In this document: in pieces, positions 38,260-46,381 of the stretch
Layout: every line of letters starts with the position of its first letter
How positions within the stretch are numbered: the stretch's first letter is position 1
Origin: Microbacterium sp. Root166
Lineage (GTDB): Bacteria; Actinomycetota; Actinomycetes; Actinomycetales; Microbacteriaceae
Direction of reading: 5' to 3'
Assembly (NCBI RefSeq): GCF_001427145.1
Contig: NZ_LMGL01000001.1
Location: forward strand, 1,441,241-1,505,240
DNA length: 64,000 bases
Program-made: the position numbers and the translations under genes
The notes under the pieces: generated by a model
The model's database searches: none
The model's input: only the letters and a program-made list of their open reading frames with translations
What the model was told of the DNA's origin: nothing

Positions 38260-38361
38260 AGCGACTCCCTTCAGCCGTGCCCGGTCGCTCCATCCAGTGT
38301 GACGCGCGCCTTCGCGATCATCGGTCGTGGCACGCCGACAGCGGTCAGGACGGAAGCGAGA

Positions 38362-39225
38362 TCAGCGGTCGAACAGGGATGCCGAGGGTTTCGGCGAGTC
38401 CGTCGCGTCACCGTCCGAGGCGACCCGCGCGCCGCGCGCGAACTCCGTCACCTCGGCGCCCTCCGCGACCTTCGCCGGGTGCGGTCCCGCGGCCATGAGC
38501 CGCGGAAGCCACTGCGTGGGAAGCGGCGCGCGCGACGCCGCGATCACGAGGTTGCCGAACCGGCGCCCCTTGAGGGTCTGCACCTCGGCCAGCACGATCA
38601 CGTTCTCGAGCACCGCCCCGATCGTCGCGACCTGGCGCCGCGCGAAGGCGAGCCCGGCGCCGTCGGCGACATTGACCAGCAGTACGCCCTCGGGCGCGAG
38701 GTACCGCGCCGCGGCGGCGTAGAACTCCACGGTCGTGAGGTGGGCGGGGGTCTGGGCGCCCGAGTACACGTCCGACACCACGAGGTCTGCGGCGCCGACG
38801 AGGCCGGCGGGCAGGCGGTCCAGCCCGGCCCTCGCGTCGCCGATGCGCACCCGGATCGCCGCTCCACGCGGCAGCGGGAGGTTCTCGCGCACCAGGTCCC
38901 ACAGCGCCGGCTCGAGCTCGATCACCTGCTGGCGCGAACCCGGCCGGGTCGCCTCGACGTAGCGCGGGATGGTCAGGGCTCCGGCGCCCAGGTGGATCGC
39001 GGTGAGCGGCTGCTTCGGCATCCGCAACTGGTCGATCACCGCGCCCATGCGCGCGATGTACTCGAAGTGCAGGTGGGTCGGATCGTCGAGGTCGACGTGG
39101 GACTGCGGGGTGCCGTCGACGTCGAGCTCCCAGCCGCCGCCGAAGGTCGAGGGGATGACCCGGGCGAGCGTTCCGTCGGACAGTCGCGCCGAGGGAGCGG
39201 ATGCCTCATTCCTCGTGCGCGCCAT
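38362..39225 (-). CDS. Spermidine-synthase-like methyltransferase-fold protein
   Basis: A 287-residue protein with the Rossmann domain of spermidine synthases. TAIHLGAGALTIPRYVEATRP is the SAM/dcSAM glycine loop, VIELEPAL the acidic loop, RVRIGDARAGL follows, and LVVSDVYSGAQTPAHLTTVEF carries the DxYxG motif, as in synthase-fold proteins annotated as fused MFS/spermidine synthase. No membrane part is present. TAACGT lies six bases before ATG 39225, so it is leaderless. Polyamine synthesis is not proven. Confidence 0.87.
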   Translation of the reverse strand: MARTRNEASAPSARLSDGTLARVIPSTFGGGWELDVDGTPQSHVDLDDPTHLHFEYIARMGAVIDQLRMPKQPLTAIHLGAGALTIPRYVEATRPGSRQQVIELEPALWDLVRENLPLPRGAAIRVRIGDARAGLDRLPAGLVGAADLVVSDVYSGAQTPAHLTTVEFYAAAARYLAPEGVLLVNVADGAGLAFARRQVATIGAVLENVIVLAEVQTLKGRRFGNLVIAASRAPLPTQWLPRLMAAGPHPAKVAEGAEVTEFARGARVASDGDATDSPKPSASLFDR

Positions 39226-39480
39226 GCCACCACGTTAGGCCCGCCGTGCAGCTTCGCCGGCCGCCGTTGACACTTCTGTGACGCGAGCCGCACGCGCATT
39301 GCGCATATCGCTGTGTCGCAAAGCCCTGTCATCGTCGAAATACAATCGAGACACAGGTGTAACAGTCGTGACTGCCCGGTCCGGGTAGCGTCGATTCATC
39401 ACACCCCCTGAGGGCTGCGCGCACCTCTGCTCCACATCGATGTGCAGCGGGGCCCACACGACATGGAAGGTGCACAGCAC
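39226..39480 (+). promoter_or_regulatory. Regulatory region of the peptide-type ABC importer operon
   Basis: A 255-bp gap between divergent genes. TAGCGT at 39386-39391 is a candidate -10 box for the binding-protein gene and would leave a leader of about 85 nt. A/T-richer stretches (39290-39355, including TGCGCATATCGC and GAAATACAATCG) stand out from the surrounding GC and may bind regulators. ATCGATGTGCAG near 39437 precedes the start by 40 bases. No gene is seen. Confidence 0.45.
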
Positions 39481-41151
39481 ATGCTCCACACTTCGAAGAG
39501 GCGCCTGCTTGCCGGCGCCGCAGCGATCGCCGTCGGGGCGATCGTCCTCACCGCGTGCGCGAGTCAGCGCGAAGAAGGCGGCGCCAGCGAAGAGGCCGGC
39601 GACGTCGACTCGACGTTCGTCTTCGGCGCTTCGGGCGACGTCTCGGGTCTCGACCCGGCCATGGCCAACGACGGCGAGACCTTCCGTGTGTCCCGCCAGA
39701 TCTTCGAGGGCCTCGTCGGCGTCGAGCCGGGAACGGCCGACCCCGCCCCCGGTCTCGCCGAGAGCTGGGAGCAGTCCGAGGACGGCCTCACCTACACGTT
39801 CGCGCTCAAGGACGGCGTCACGTTCCACGACGGGACCGACTTCAACGCCGAGGCCGTGTGCTTCAACTTCGACCGGATGAACAACTTCACCGGCGTGGCG
39901 GCGAGCGAGAGCCTGTCGTACTACTGGGGCAAGCTGATGCGCGGCTACGCCGAGACCGGCACGTCGATCTACGGCGGCTGCGAGGCCACCAGCGACACCG
40001 AGGCCGTCATCACCCTCACGCAGCCCTTCGCCGGATTCATCCCCGCGCTGTCGCTGCCGTCCTTCGCGATCCAGAGCCCCGCGGCGCTCGAGGAGTTCGC
40101 CGCCGACGAGGTCGGCGGCACGGCCGAGGCGCCGGTGCTCTCCGAGTACGCGCAGGGCCACCCGGTCGGCACCGGTCCCTTCAAGTTCGAGTCGTGGGCG
40201 CCGGGCGAGTCCCTCAGCCTCAGCGCGTACGAGGACTACTGGGGCGAGCAGGGCCAGGTCCAGGAGGTCATCTTCCAGGTCATCGGCGACACCACCGCGC
40301 GTCGCCAGGCACTCGAGTCCGGCAGCATCGACGGCTACGACCTCGTCGCCCCCGCCGACCTCGGCGCGCTCGAGGAGGCCGGCTTCATGCTGGTCAACCG
40401 CGACCCGTTCAACATCCTCTACCTCGCGATGAACCAGGCCGACCCGGCACTCGCCGACATCAAGGTCCGTCAGGCGATCGCGCACGCGGTCGACAAGGAG
40501 CAGCTGGTCACCCAGGTGCTGCCCGAGGGCACCGAGGTCGCGCGTGAGTTCATGCCGCCCGCGGTCATCGGCTGGAACGAGGACGTCACGACGTACGAGT
40601 ACGACCCCGAGGCGGCCAAGGCGCTGCTGGCCGAGGCCGGCTTCGACGAGGCGAACCCGCTGACGCTGCAGTTCAACTACCCCGTCAACGTGTCGCGTCC
40701 GTACATGCCGAACCCGGAGCAGATCTACACCAACCTGGCGTCGCAGCTCGAGGCTGTCGGAATCGTGCTCACCCCGGTCGGCGAGGAGTGGAACCCCACC
40801 TACCTCGACCGCATCCAGGGCGGCAGCGACCATGGCATCCACCTGCTCGGCTGGACCGGCGACTACAACGACCCCGACAACTTCGTGGGCACGTTCTTCG
40901 CCTCCGCCGGCAACGAGTGGGGCTTCGAGAACGCGGAGCTGACCGCGGCGCTGACCGAGGCCCGCGGCCTCGCGACGGCCGAGGAGCAGGAGGCCGCGTA
41001 CCTCGCGATCAACGAGCAGATCATGGAGTTCCTGCCCGGACTCCCGCTGGCCCACCCGGTGCCGACGCTGGCCTTCGCCGAGCGCGTCACCTCGTACCCG
41101 GCCAGCCCTGTCCAGGACGAGGTCTACAACCTCGTCGAGCTGAGCGAGTAA
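39481..41151 (+). CDS. Family 5 (peptide/nickel) ABC transporter substrate-binding lipoprotein
   Basis: A 556-residue lipoprotein. The signal peptide MLHTSKRRLLAGAAAIAVGA ends in lipobox VLTAC (Cys about 24); the mature protein follows the SBP_bac_5 plan (FGASGDVSGLDPAMANDGET; RQIFEGLVGVEP; VTFHDGTDFNAEAVCFNFDR; GTGPFKFESW; RQAIAHAVDKEQL). ATG 39481 is preferred over upstream in-frame starts because the signal sequence begins there; GGAAGG is 10 bases upstream. It delivers a peptide or peptide-like ligand to the two permeases just downstream. Confidence 0.95.
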   Translation: MLHTSKRRLLAGAAAIAVGAIVLTACASQREEGGASEEAGDVDSTFVFGASGDVSGLDPAMANDGETFRVSRQIFEGLVGVEPGTADPAPGLAESWEQSEDGLTYTFALKDGVTFHDGTDFNAEAVCFNFDRMNNFTGVAASESLSYYWGKLMRGYAETGTSIYGGCEATSDTEAVITLTQPFAGFIPALSLPSFAIQSPAALEEFAADEVGGTAEAPVLSEYAQGHPVGTGPFKFESWAPGESLSLSAYEDYWGEQGQVQEVIFQVIGDTTARRQALESGSIDGYDLVAPADLGALEEAGFMLVNRDPFNILYLAMNQADPALADIKVRQAIAHAVDKEQLVTQVLPEGTEVAREFMPPAVIGWNEDVTTYEYDPEAAKALLAEAGFDEANPLTLQFNYPVNVSRPYMPNPEQIYTNLASQLEAVGIVLTPVGEEWNPTYLDRIQGGSDHGIHLLGWTGDYNDPDNFVGTFFASAGNEWGFENAELTAALTEARGLATAEEQEAAYLAINEQIMEFLPGLPLAHPVPTLAFAERVTSYPASPVQDEVYNLVELSE

Positions 41152-41160
41152 GACGAGCAG

Positions 41161-41195
41161 AGCGGATGCCGCGGCCCCGGGTCGCGGCATCCGCT
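41161..41195 (+). terminator. 13-bp-stem hairpin between binding-protein and permease genes
   Basis: AGCGGATGCCGCG (41161-41173) pairs perfectly with CGCGGCATCCGCT (41183-41195), 9 bp after the binding-protein stop. No T run. It probably causes partial termination or 3'-end protection, giving more binding protein than permease. Confidence 0.55.
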
Positions 41196-41253
41196 CTCCC
41201 CTCCCCGCTCGGCCCGGCGGCGCTCCCGCTGCCCGACTCCCGGAGAACCATCC

Positions 41254-42258
41254 GTGCTACGCACCATCGGTCACAGGCTCCTCCTGCTGATCCCGACCCT
41301 GTTCGGACTGTCCGTCCTCCTCTTCCTCTGGGTGCGCGCGCTCCCCGGCGGACCGGCCGTGGCCCTGCTGGGCGAGCGGGCCACGCCCGAGGCGATCGAG
41401 GAGATCAACGAGGCCTACGGCTTCAACAAGCCGCTCATCGAGCAGTACTTCACGTGGCTCGGCCAGCTGCTCTCCGGAGACTTCGGCACCTCGCTGCAGA
41501 CCCGCGCACCCGTGATCGAGGAGTTCGCGCGCCGCCTGCCGGCCACCCTCGAACTCAGCATCTTCGCGATCATCATCGCGGTGGGCGTCGGCATCCCGCT
41601 CGGCTATCTCGCCGCCCGCCGGCACGGCCGGGCATCCGACCACGTGCTGGTCGCGTCGAGCCTCATCGGCATCACGATCCCGGTGTTCTTCCTCGCGTTC
41701 ATCCTGAAGTGGATCTTCGCGGTCCAGCTCGGCTGGCTCCCCTCGGAGGGGCGCCAGGACCCGCGCATGGACGCCACGCACTACACCGGCTTCTACGTTC
41801 TCGACGGCATCCTCACGGGTGAATGGGATGCCGCGTGGGACGCCTTCACGCACCTGATCCTCCCCGGAATCGCGCTCGCGACCATCCCGCTGGCGATCAT
41901 CGTGCGCATCACCCGCGCCTCGGTCCTCGAGGTGCAGAACTCCGACTACGTCCGCACCGGCATGGCCAAGGGCGTGGCGCGGGGCACGATCCGCAGCCGG
42001 TTCATCCTGCGCAACGCGATGCTCCCGGTGATCACCACGATCGGCCTGCAGGTCGGTCTGCTCATCTCGGGCGCGGTCCTCACCGAGACCGTCTTCGCCT
42101 TCCCCGGCATCGGCTCGTTCCTGTACCGCGCGATCTTCTCGCGCGACTATCCGGTCCTGCAGGGGTTCATCATCTTCATCGCCGTCGGATACGCGCTGAT
42201 CAACCTCGCGGTGGACGTGTCCTACAGCTTCATCGACCCGAGAGTGAGGGTCTCATGA
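41254..42258 (+). CDS. Peptide-type ABC transporter permease (DppB-like)
   Basis: A 334-residue permease: N-terminal helix MLRTIGHRLLLLIPTLFGLS, LWVRALPGGPA (the conserved PGDP region), then five more helices; the EAA loop is YVRTGMAKGVARGTIRSRFI followed by LRNAMLPVITTIGLQ and ETVFAFPGIG, all DppB/OppB hallmarks. The start is GTG 41254 with GGAGA about seven bases upstream. Its stop overlaps the next start by 4 nt (ATGA). Confidence 0.95.
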   Translation: MLRTIGHRLLLLIPTLFGLSVLLFLWVRALPGGPAVALLGERATPEAIEEINEAYGFNKPLIEQYFTWLGQLLSGDFGTSLQTRAPVIEEFARRLPATLELSIFAIIIAVGVGIPLGYLAARRHGRASDHVLVASSLIGITIPVFFLAFILKWIFAVQLGWLPSEGRQDPRMDATHYTGFYVLDGILTGEWDAAWDAFTHLILPGIALATIPLAIIVRITRASVLEVQNSDYVRTGMAKGVARGTIRSRFILRNAMLPVITTIGLQVGLLISGAVLTETVFAFPGIGSFLYRAIFSRDYPVLQGFIIFIAVGYALINLAVDVSYSFIDPRVRVS

Positions 42259-43217
42259 CCTCCGCGATGCTGCCCCCCGCGCCCAGCGGCGGCCCCGTCG
42301 ACGACACCTCGATCGACGACAAGGAGCTGCTCGGCGCCAAGACGTCCGGCGGCGGATTCTGGCCCGACGTCCTCCGGCGCCTCCGCAAGAACCCCAGCGC
42401 CTGGGTGGGCGCCGCGATCATCGCCGTCTTCCTGCTCGTGGCGATCCTGGCGCCGTGGCTCGCTCCGTACGGGCCGACCGAACTCCCGGGGCAGCGCTAC
42501 ATCACCCCGACGCACATCCCCGGCCCGGGGGAGCTCGAGCAGTTCCCGCTCGGACTCGACCGCTTCGGCGGCGACGTGCTCTCGAAGCTCATCTGGGGCG
42601 CTCGGGCGACGCTCATCATCGGCGTCGTCTCGACCGCCATCGGCCTCATCGGCGGCATGATCCTCGGCTTCCTGTGCGGCATGTTCGGAGGCTGGGTCGA
42701 CACGCTCATCATGCGCATCGTCGACATCATGCTGTCGGTCCCGTCGCTGCTGCTCGCGGTCTCGGTCGCGGCGGTGATCGGCCAGAACCAGGGCTCGCTC
42801 ATGATCGCCATCGGCGTGGTCCAGGTGCCGGTGTTCGCGCGCCTGCTGCGCGCCTCGATGCTGCAGCAGCGCAACGCGGACTACGTCCTGTCGGCGCAGA
42901 CCCTCGGGCTTGGGCGCGGCAAGATCACCATGTCGCACGTGCTGCCCAACGCGGTCGGACCGGTCATCGTTCAGGGCACGCTCTCGCTCGCCACGGCCGT
43001 GATCGAGGCCGCCGCGCTGTCGTACCTCGGACTCGGCGGCGACGTGCCGCAGACGGCGGAATGGGGGCGCATGCTGACGTACGCGCAGCTCGAGCTCGCC
43101 ATCGCGCCGTCGCTCGCGTTCCTGCCCGGCATCTGCATCACCATCACCGCGCTCGGCTTCACGCTGCTCGGCGAGGCGCTGCGGGAGGCCATGGATCCTC
43201 GCACGCGGGCTCGCTGA
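42255..43217 (+). CDS. Peptide-type ABC transporter permease (DppC-like)
   Basis: A 320-residue permease: RRLRKNPSAWVGAAIIAVFL is the standard OppC/DppC N-terminal segment; LGLDRFGGDVLSKLIWGARATL, GGWVDTLIMRIVDIMLSVPS and YVLSAQTLGLGRGKITMSHV LPNA (EAA loop) follow. The final codons (DPRTRAR) and the stop lie inside the first unit of a 110-bp tandem duplication (43197-43413), so an extra copy of the 3' end stands downstream. Confidence 0.95.
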   Translation: MTSAMLPPAPSGGPVDDTSIDDKELLGAKTSGGGFWPDVLRRLRKNPSAWVGAAIIAVFLLVAILAPWLAPYGPTELPGQRYITPTHIPGPGELEQFPLGLDRFGGDVLSKLIWGARATLIIGVVSTAIGLIGGMILGFLCGMFGGWVDTLIMRIVDIMLSVPSLLLAVSVAAVIGQNQGSLMIAIGVVQVPVFARLLRASMLQQRNADYVLSAQTLGLGRGKITMSHVLPNAVGPVIVQGTLSLATAVIEAAALSYLGLGGDVPQTAEWGRMLTYAQLELAIAPSLAFLPGICITITALGFTLLGEALREAMDPRTRAR

Positions 43218-43438
43218 GGTTTCGTCGGGGTCCGCTACGCGATTCGCGGTCCGGCGCGCTGCCCTCGCGCCGGGCTTCGCCCGGGGCTCCCGCCAGACCC
43301 GGTGCTCCTCGCACGCGGGCTCGCTGAGGTTTCGCTGGGGGTCGCTGCGCGATCGCGGTCCGGCGCGCTGCCCTTGCGCCGGGCTTCGCCCGGGGCTCCC
43401 GCCAGACCCGGTGCCACGCGCGCCGGACCGCGAATCGC
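43197..43438. repeat. 110-bp tandem duplication plus 21-bp inverted repeat at the dppC end
   Basis: Unit 1 starts at 43197 in the dppC-like gene and unit 2 at 43307; both start CCTCGCACGCGGGCTCGCTG and end near CCAGACCCGGTG. Each has a compact GC hairpin (CCGGGCTTCGCCCGG). The 21 bp at 43239-43259 in unit 1 are perfectly inverted at 43418-43438; unit 2 has a shorter version (43353-43368 with 43418-43433). Confidence 0.88.
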
Positions 43439-43663
43439 TTCGCTCCGCGGATGCAGCGACCCTGGCGTCGCTCGTGGGAAAGGGCAGACCTGGGTTGCGC
43501 GTTGGTTCGGGCTGCCCCTTGGCCGACGCACGCGCTTCCTTACGAGGCATGCGGATCATCGGCGTGCATCAGCACACAATGCGTGCCTCAGCGGGCTCGG
43601 CGTGCCTCGGTGAAGCGGCGCTCGCACGGCGCGCCGCGCCGCGCCGCCGCGCCGCCCGCGGGG
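43439..43663. other. Intergenic remnant, no gene seen
   Basis: The rest of the gap between the convergent dppC-like and fused ATPase genes. It has GC-rich low-complexity sequence near 43620-43655 (repeated GCGCCGC) and a short direct repeat GCGTGCCTC (43582 and 43600 region), but no ORF with family character. Confidence 0.5.
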
Positions 43664-45403
43664 TCAGACGGCGATGTCGAGCTCGTTGCCCGGGATCGAG
43701 GCCAGGAGCCGGCGGGTGTAGGGGTCGCGCGGGTTCGTGAAGATCTCCTCGCTCGAGGCCGCCTCCACGAGAGCGCCGTCCTTCATCACGCAGACGTAGT
43801 CGCTGATGAGGCGCACCACCGCGAGGTCGTGCGAGATGAAGAGGTAGCTCAGGCCGTACTCGCCCTGGAGATCGCGCAGCAGCGTCAGCACCTGGTCCTG
43901 CACGAGCACGTCGAGAGCCGACACCGGCTCGTCGCACACGATGAGGTCGGGGGAGAGCGCGAGGGCGCGCGCGATCGCGACGCGCTGACGCTGACCGCCC
44001 GAGAGCTCCGACGGGTAGCGGCGCAGCATCGTCTGCGGCAGCGCGACGTCGTCGAGCAGCTGCCGCACGCGCGCAGCGCGCTCCTTGGCCGATCCGCGCT
44101 TGTAGAAGTCCAGCGGCTCGGTGATGATCCGCTCGATCGAGAACATCGGGTTCAACGACGAGTAGGGGTCCTGGAAGATCGGCTGCACACGCTGGCGGAA
44201 CTCCTTGAGCTGCTTGCCCTTGAAGGTCGCGACATCCGTCCCGTCGAAGCGCATCACGCCCTTGGTGGGTTCGACGACCTTGAGCATCATGCGAGCGGTG
44301 GTGGTCTTGCCCGATCCGGACTCACCGACGATCGCGACGGTCTCGCCGCGCGGGATCGAGAACGACACGTCGTCCACCGCGACGAAGTCCTCCTTGCTGC
44401 CCCGCACCTTGAAGACCTTGGTCAGGCCCTCCACCTCGACGATGTTGTCGACCACGGCTGCCTCGGCCGGCGTCGAGGGCGCGGCGGCCTCCGGGCGCTC
44501 GGTGACCACGGCCGCGGCATCCGTCTTCGCGATCTCGGGGATGCCGGAAACGGTCGTCCGGAACACCTCGGGCCGCAGCCGCACCGCCGACACCGACGGA
44601 GCGGCCCGGACGAGCGCCTGCGTATAGGGCTGCTGCGGGTCCTCGAGGATCTGCCGCGCCGGGCCCTGCTCGACGATGCGGCCGCGGTTCATCACGACGA
44701 CGCGCGATGCCCGCTCGGCCGCCAGGCCGAGGTCGTGCGTGATGAGCATGAGGGCGGTGCCGAGCTCGCCGGTCATACGCTCGAGCTGGTCGAGGATCGT
44801 CTTCTGCACCGTCACGTCAAGGGCGCTGGTGGGCTCGTCGGCGATCAGCAGCTTGGGGTTGCACGCGAGGCCGATGGCGATGAGCGCGCGCTGGCGCATG
44901 CCGCCCGAGAACTCGTGCGGGTACTGCTTGGCACGCTCCTCGGCGTTGGGCAGGCCCGCCGCGGCCAGGGTCTCGACGACGCGCTTGTCGACGTTCTTGC
45001 GCGTGGCCAGGCCGTGCGCGAGCAGCGTCTCGGCGATCTGCGTCCCGATCTTGGCGACCGGGTTGAGGTTGGACATCGGGTCCTGCGGCACCAGGCCGAT
45101 CGAGCGCCCGCGGATCGTGCGCATCACGCCTTCGGAGGCGCCGACGAGGTCTTCGCCCTCGAACATGATGCTGCCGCGGGTGACCTTGCCGTTGCCGGGC
45201 AGGAGGCCGATGACGGCCATGGCGGTCGTCGACTTGCCCGAACCCGACTCGCCGACGATGGCGAGCGTTTCGCCGGCGGCGAGGTCGAGGTCGACGCCCT
45301 CGACCGCGTTGACCGGCCCGTCCATGGTCTGGAACTGGACCGCGACGTCGCGGACCTGGAGCAGCGGCGTGCCCGCTGCGAGACGTTCGGTGGATCGGGC
45401 CAT
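43664..45403 (-). CDS. Fused DppD-DppF-type ABC ATPase
   Basis: A 579-residue protein with two complete peptide-importer ATPase domains. Each half has Walker A GESGSGK(S/T)T, a signature ([33 protein letters not shown]), a Walker B (LLIADEPTSALDVTVQ; LIVCDEPVSALDVLVQ) and an oligopeptide C-terminal extension (PQQPYTQALVRAAP; PRDPYTRRLLASIP). An Ala/Pro/Glu-rich linker (about 290-330) joins them. ATG 45403 has AGGA about eight bases upstream. It converges on the dppC-like gene and would energise that importer, replacing the usual two separate ATPases. Divergent from the pxpA gene. Confidence 0.95.
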   Translation of the reverse strand: MARSTERLAAGTPLLQVRDVAVQFQTMDGPVNAVEGVDLDLAAGETLAIVGESGSGKSTTAMAVIGLLPGNGKVTRGSIMFEGEDLVGASEGVMRTIRGRSIGLVPQDPMSNLNPVAKIGTQIAETLLAHGLATRKNVDKRVVETLAAAGLPNAEERAKQYPHEFSGGMRQRALIAIGLACNPKLLIADEPTSALDVTVQKTILDQLERMTGELGTALMLITHDLGLAAERASRVVVMNRGRIVEQGPARQILEDPQQPYTQALVRAAPSVSAVRLRPEVFRTTVSGIPEIAKTDAAAVVTERPEAAAPSTPAEAAVVDNIVEVEGLTKVFKVRGSKEDFVAVDDVSFSIPRGETVAIVGESGSGKTTTARMMLKVVEPTKGVMRFDGTDVATFKGKQLKEFRQRVQPIFQDPYSSLNPMFSIERIITEPLDFYKRGSAKERAARVRQLLDDVALPQTMLRRYPSELSGGQRQRVAIARALALSPDLIVCDEPVSALDVLVQDQVLTLLRDLQGEYGLSYLFISHDLAVVRLISDYVCVMKDGALVEAASSEEIFTNPRDPYTRRLLASIPGNELDIAV

Positions 45404-45504
45404 TCGTCCATCCTGCCTCCCTCGGGCCGCACGCGCACGTGCCGCGCACGAGGTTTTACGCAGTCGTGACGCGGGCCTCCGGGGCTCGCTCGCGGCGCCA
45501 TTGA

Positions 45505-45586
45505 GCACAACTCCTCAAGATCGGATGCCGCTCCCTCCCTTTCCCGGCATTTCGGCTCACAAGCCCTCGGTTTTGAGGAGTTGTGC
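45505..45586. repeat. Inverted repeat GCACAACTCCTCAA / TTGAGGAGTTGTGC
   Basis: Perfect 14-bp arms at 45505-45518 and 45573-45586 with a 54-bp centre, in the divergent region between the fused ATPase gene and pxpA, ending 28 bp upstream of the pxpA -10 box. It may be a regulatory site pair or another dispersed palindromic element. Confidence 0.75.
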
Positions 45587-45613
45587 CCAGGCCGACGGCG
45601 TCCCGGAGCGGAC

Positions 45614-45619
45614 TAGCGT
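45614..45619 (+). promoter_or_regulatory. -10 box of the leaderless pxpA gene
   Basis: TAGCGT lies six bases before ATG 45626 with no ribosome binding site between. Confidence 0.55.
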
Positions 45620-45625
45620 GGACCT

Positions 45626-46381
45626 ATGGCGGCCATCGATCTCAACGCCGATCTGGGCGAGACCATCGACGGCGTGCCGACGGCCGACGACGAGGCGATG
45701 TTCGCGGTGATCTCGAGCGCGAGCGTCGCCTGCGGCGGGCATGCGGGGGATGCCGCGGCCATGGCCGAGGCGGTGGCACGCGCCGCGCGGCACGGTGTCG
45801 CGGTCGGCGCGCACCCGTCCTACCCGGATCGGGCCGGCTTCGGTCGCGTGGCCATGAGCTTGAGCCCGGACGAGCTCGCCGAGACCGTCGCGGTGCAGCT
45901 CGGCGCCCTCGTCGCGGCCGGCGCCGACGTGCGGTACGTGAAGCCGCACGGCGCGCTCTACCACGCCGTCGCGCACGACGACGCGCAGGCCCACGCGGTC
46001 GCCCGGGCCATCGCCGATCAGTCCGACCTCCTCGGCCGCGCGCTGCCGATCCTGGGCCTGAGCGGCCGAATCGCGGCGGCCGCGGCATCCGTCGGTCTGC
46101 CCTTCGTGCGCGAGGCCTTCCTGGACCGCGGCTACACCGCTGCCGGCGGCCTCGTCCCGCGGGGCGCGGCCGGAGCGCTGCTCGACGACCCCGACGCCGT
46201 GGCGACACGCGCGATCCGGCTCGTGCGCGAGGGAGTCGTCGAGGCCGCGGACGGAGCACTCGTCGAGGTGGATGCCGCCTCCCTGTGCCTGCACGGCGAC
46301 TCGCCGTCGGCGGTGGCGATGGCCCGCGCCGTGCGGTCGGCCCTCGACGCGGACGGCATCGAGGTGCGCGCGCCGTGGTGA
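45626..46381 (+). CDS. pxpA: 5-oxoprolinase subunit A (LamB/YcsF family)
   Basis: A 251-residue LamB/YcsF protein. MAAIDLNADLGETIDG carries the NxDxGE block; ASVACGGHAGDAAAM, GAHPSYPDRAGFGR and YVKPHGALYHAV are diagnostic. With PxpB and PxpC it cleaves 5-oxo-L-proline (pyroglutamate) to glutamate using ATP. Its stop overlaps the start of the fused pxpB-pxpC gene by 4 nt (GTGA). Confidence 0.95.
   Translation: MAAIDLNADLGETIDGVPTADDEAMFAVISSASVACGGHAGDAAAMAEAVARAARHGVAVGAHPSYPDRAGFGRVAMSLSPDELAETVAVQLGALVAAGADVRYVKPHGALYHAVAHDDAQAHAVARAIADQSDLLGRALPILGLSGRIAAAAASVGLPFVREAFLDRGYTAAGGLVPRGAAGALLDDPDAVATRAIRLVREGVVEAADGALVEVDAASLCLHGDSPSAVAMARAVRSALDADGIEVRAPW

Noticed and set aside
43439-43663. 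Pseudogene downstream of the dppC-like gene
   Set aside because: Short frames have no similarity to any family I can recognise and the composition is low-complexity; repeats explain most of the gap.
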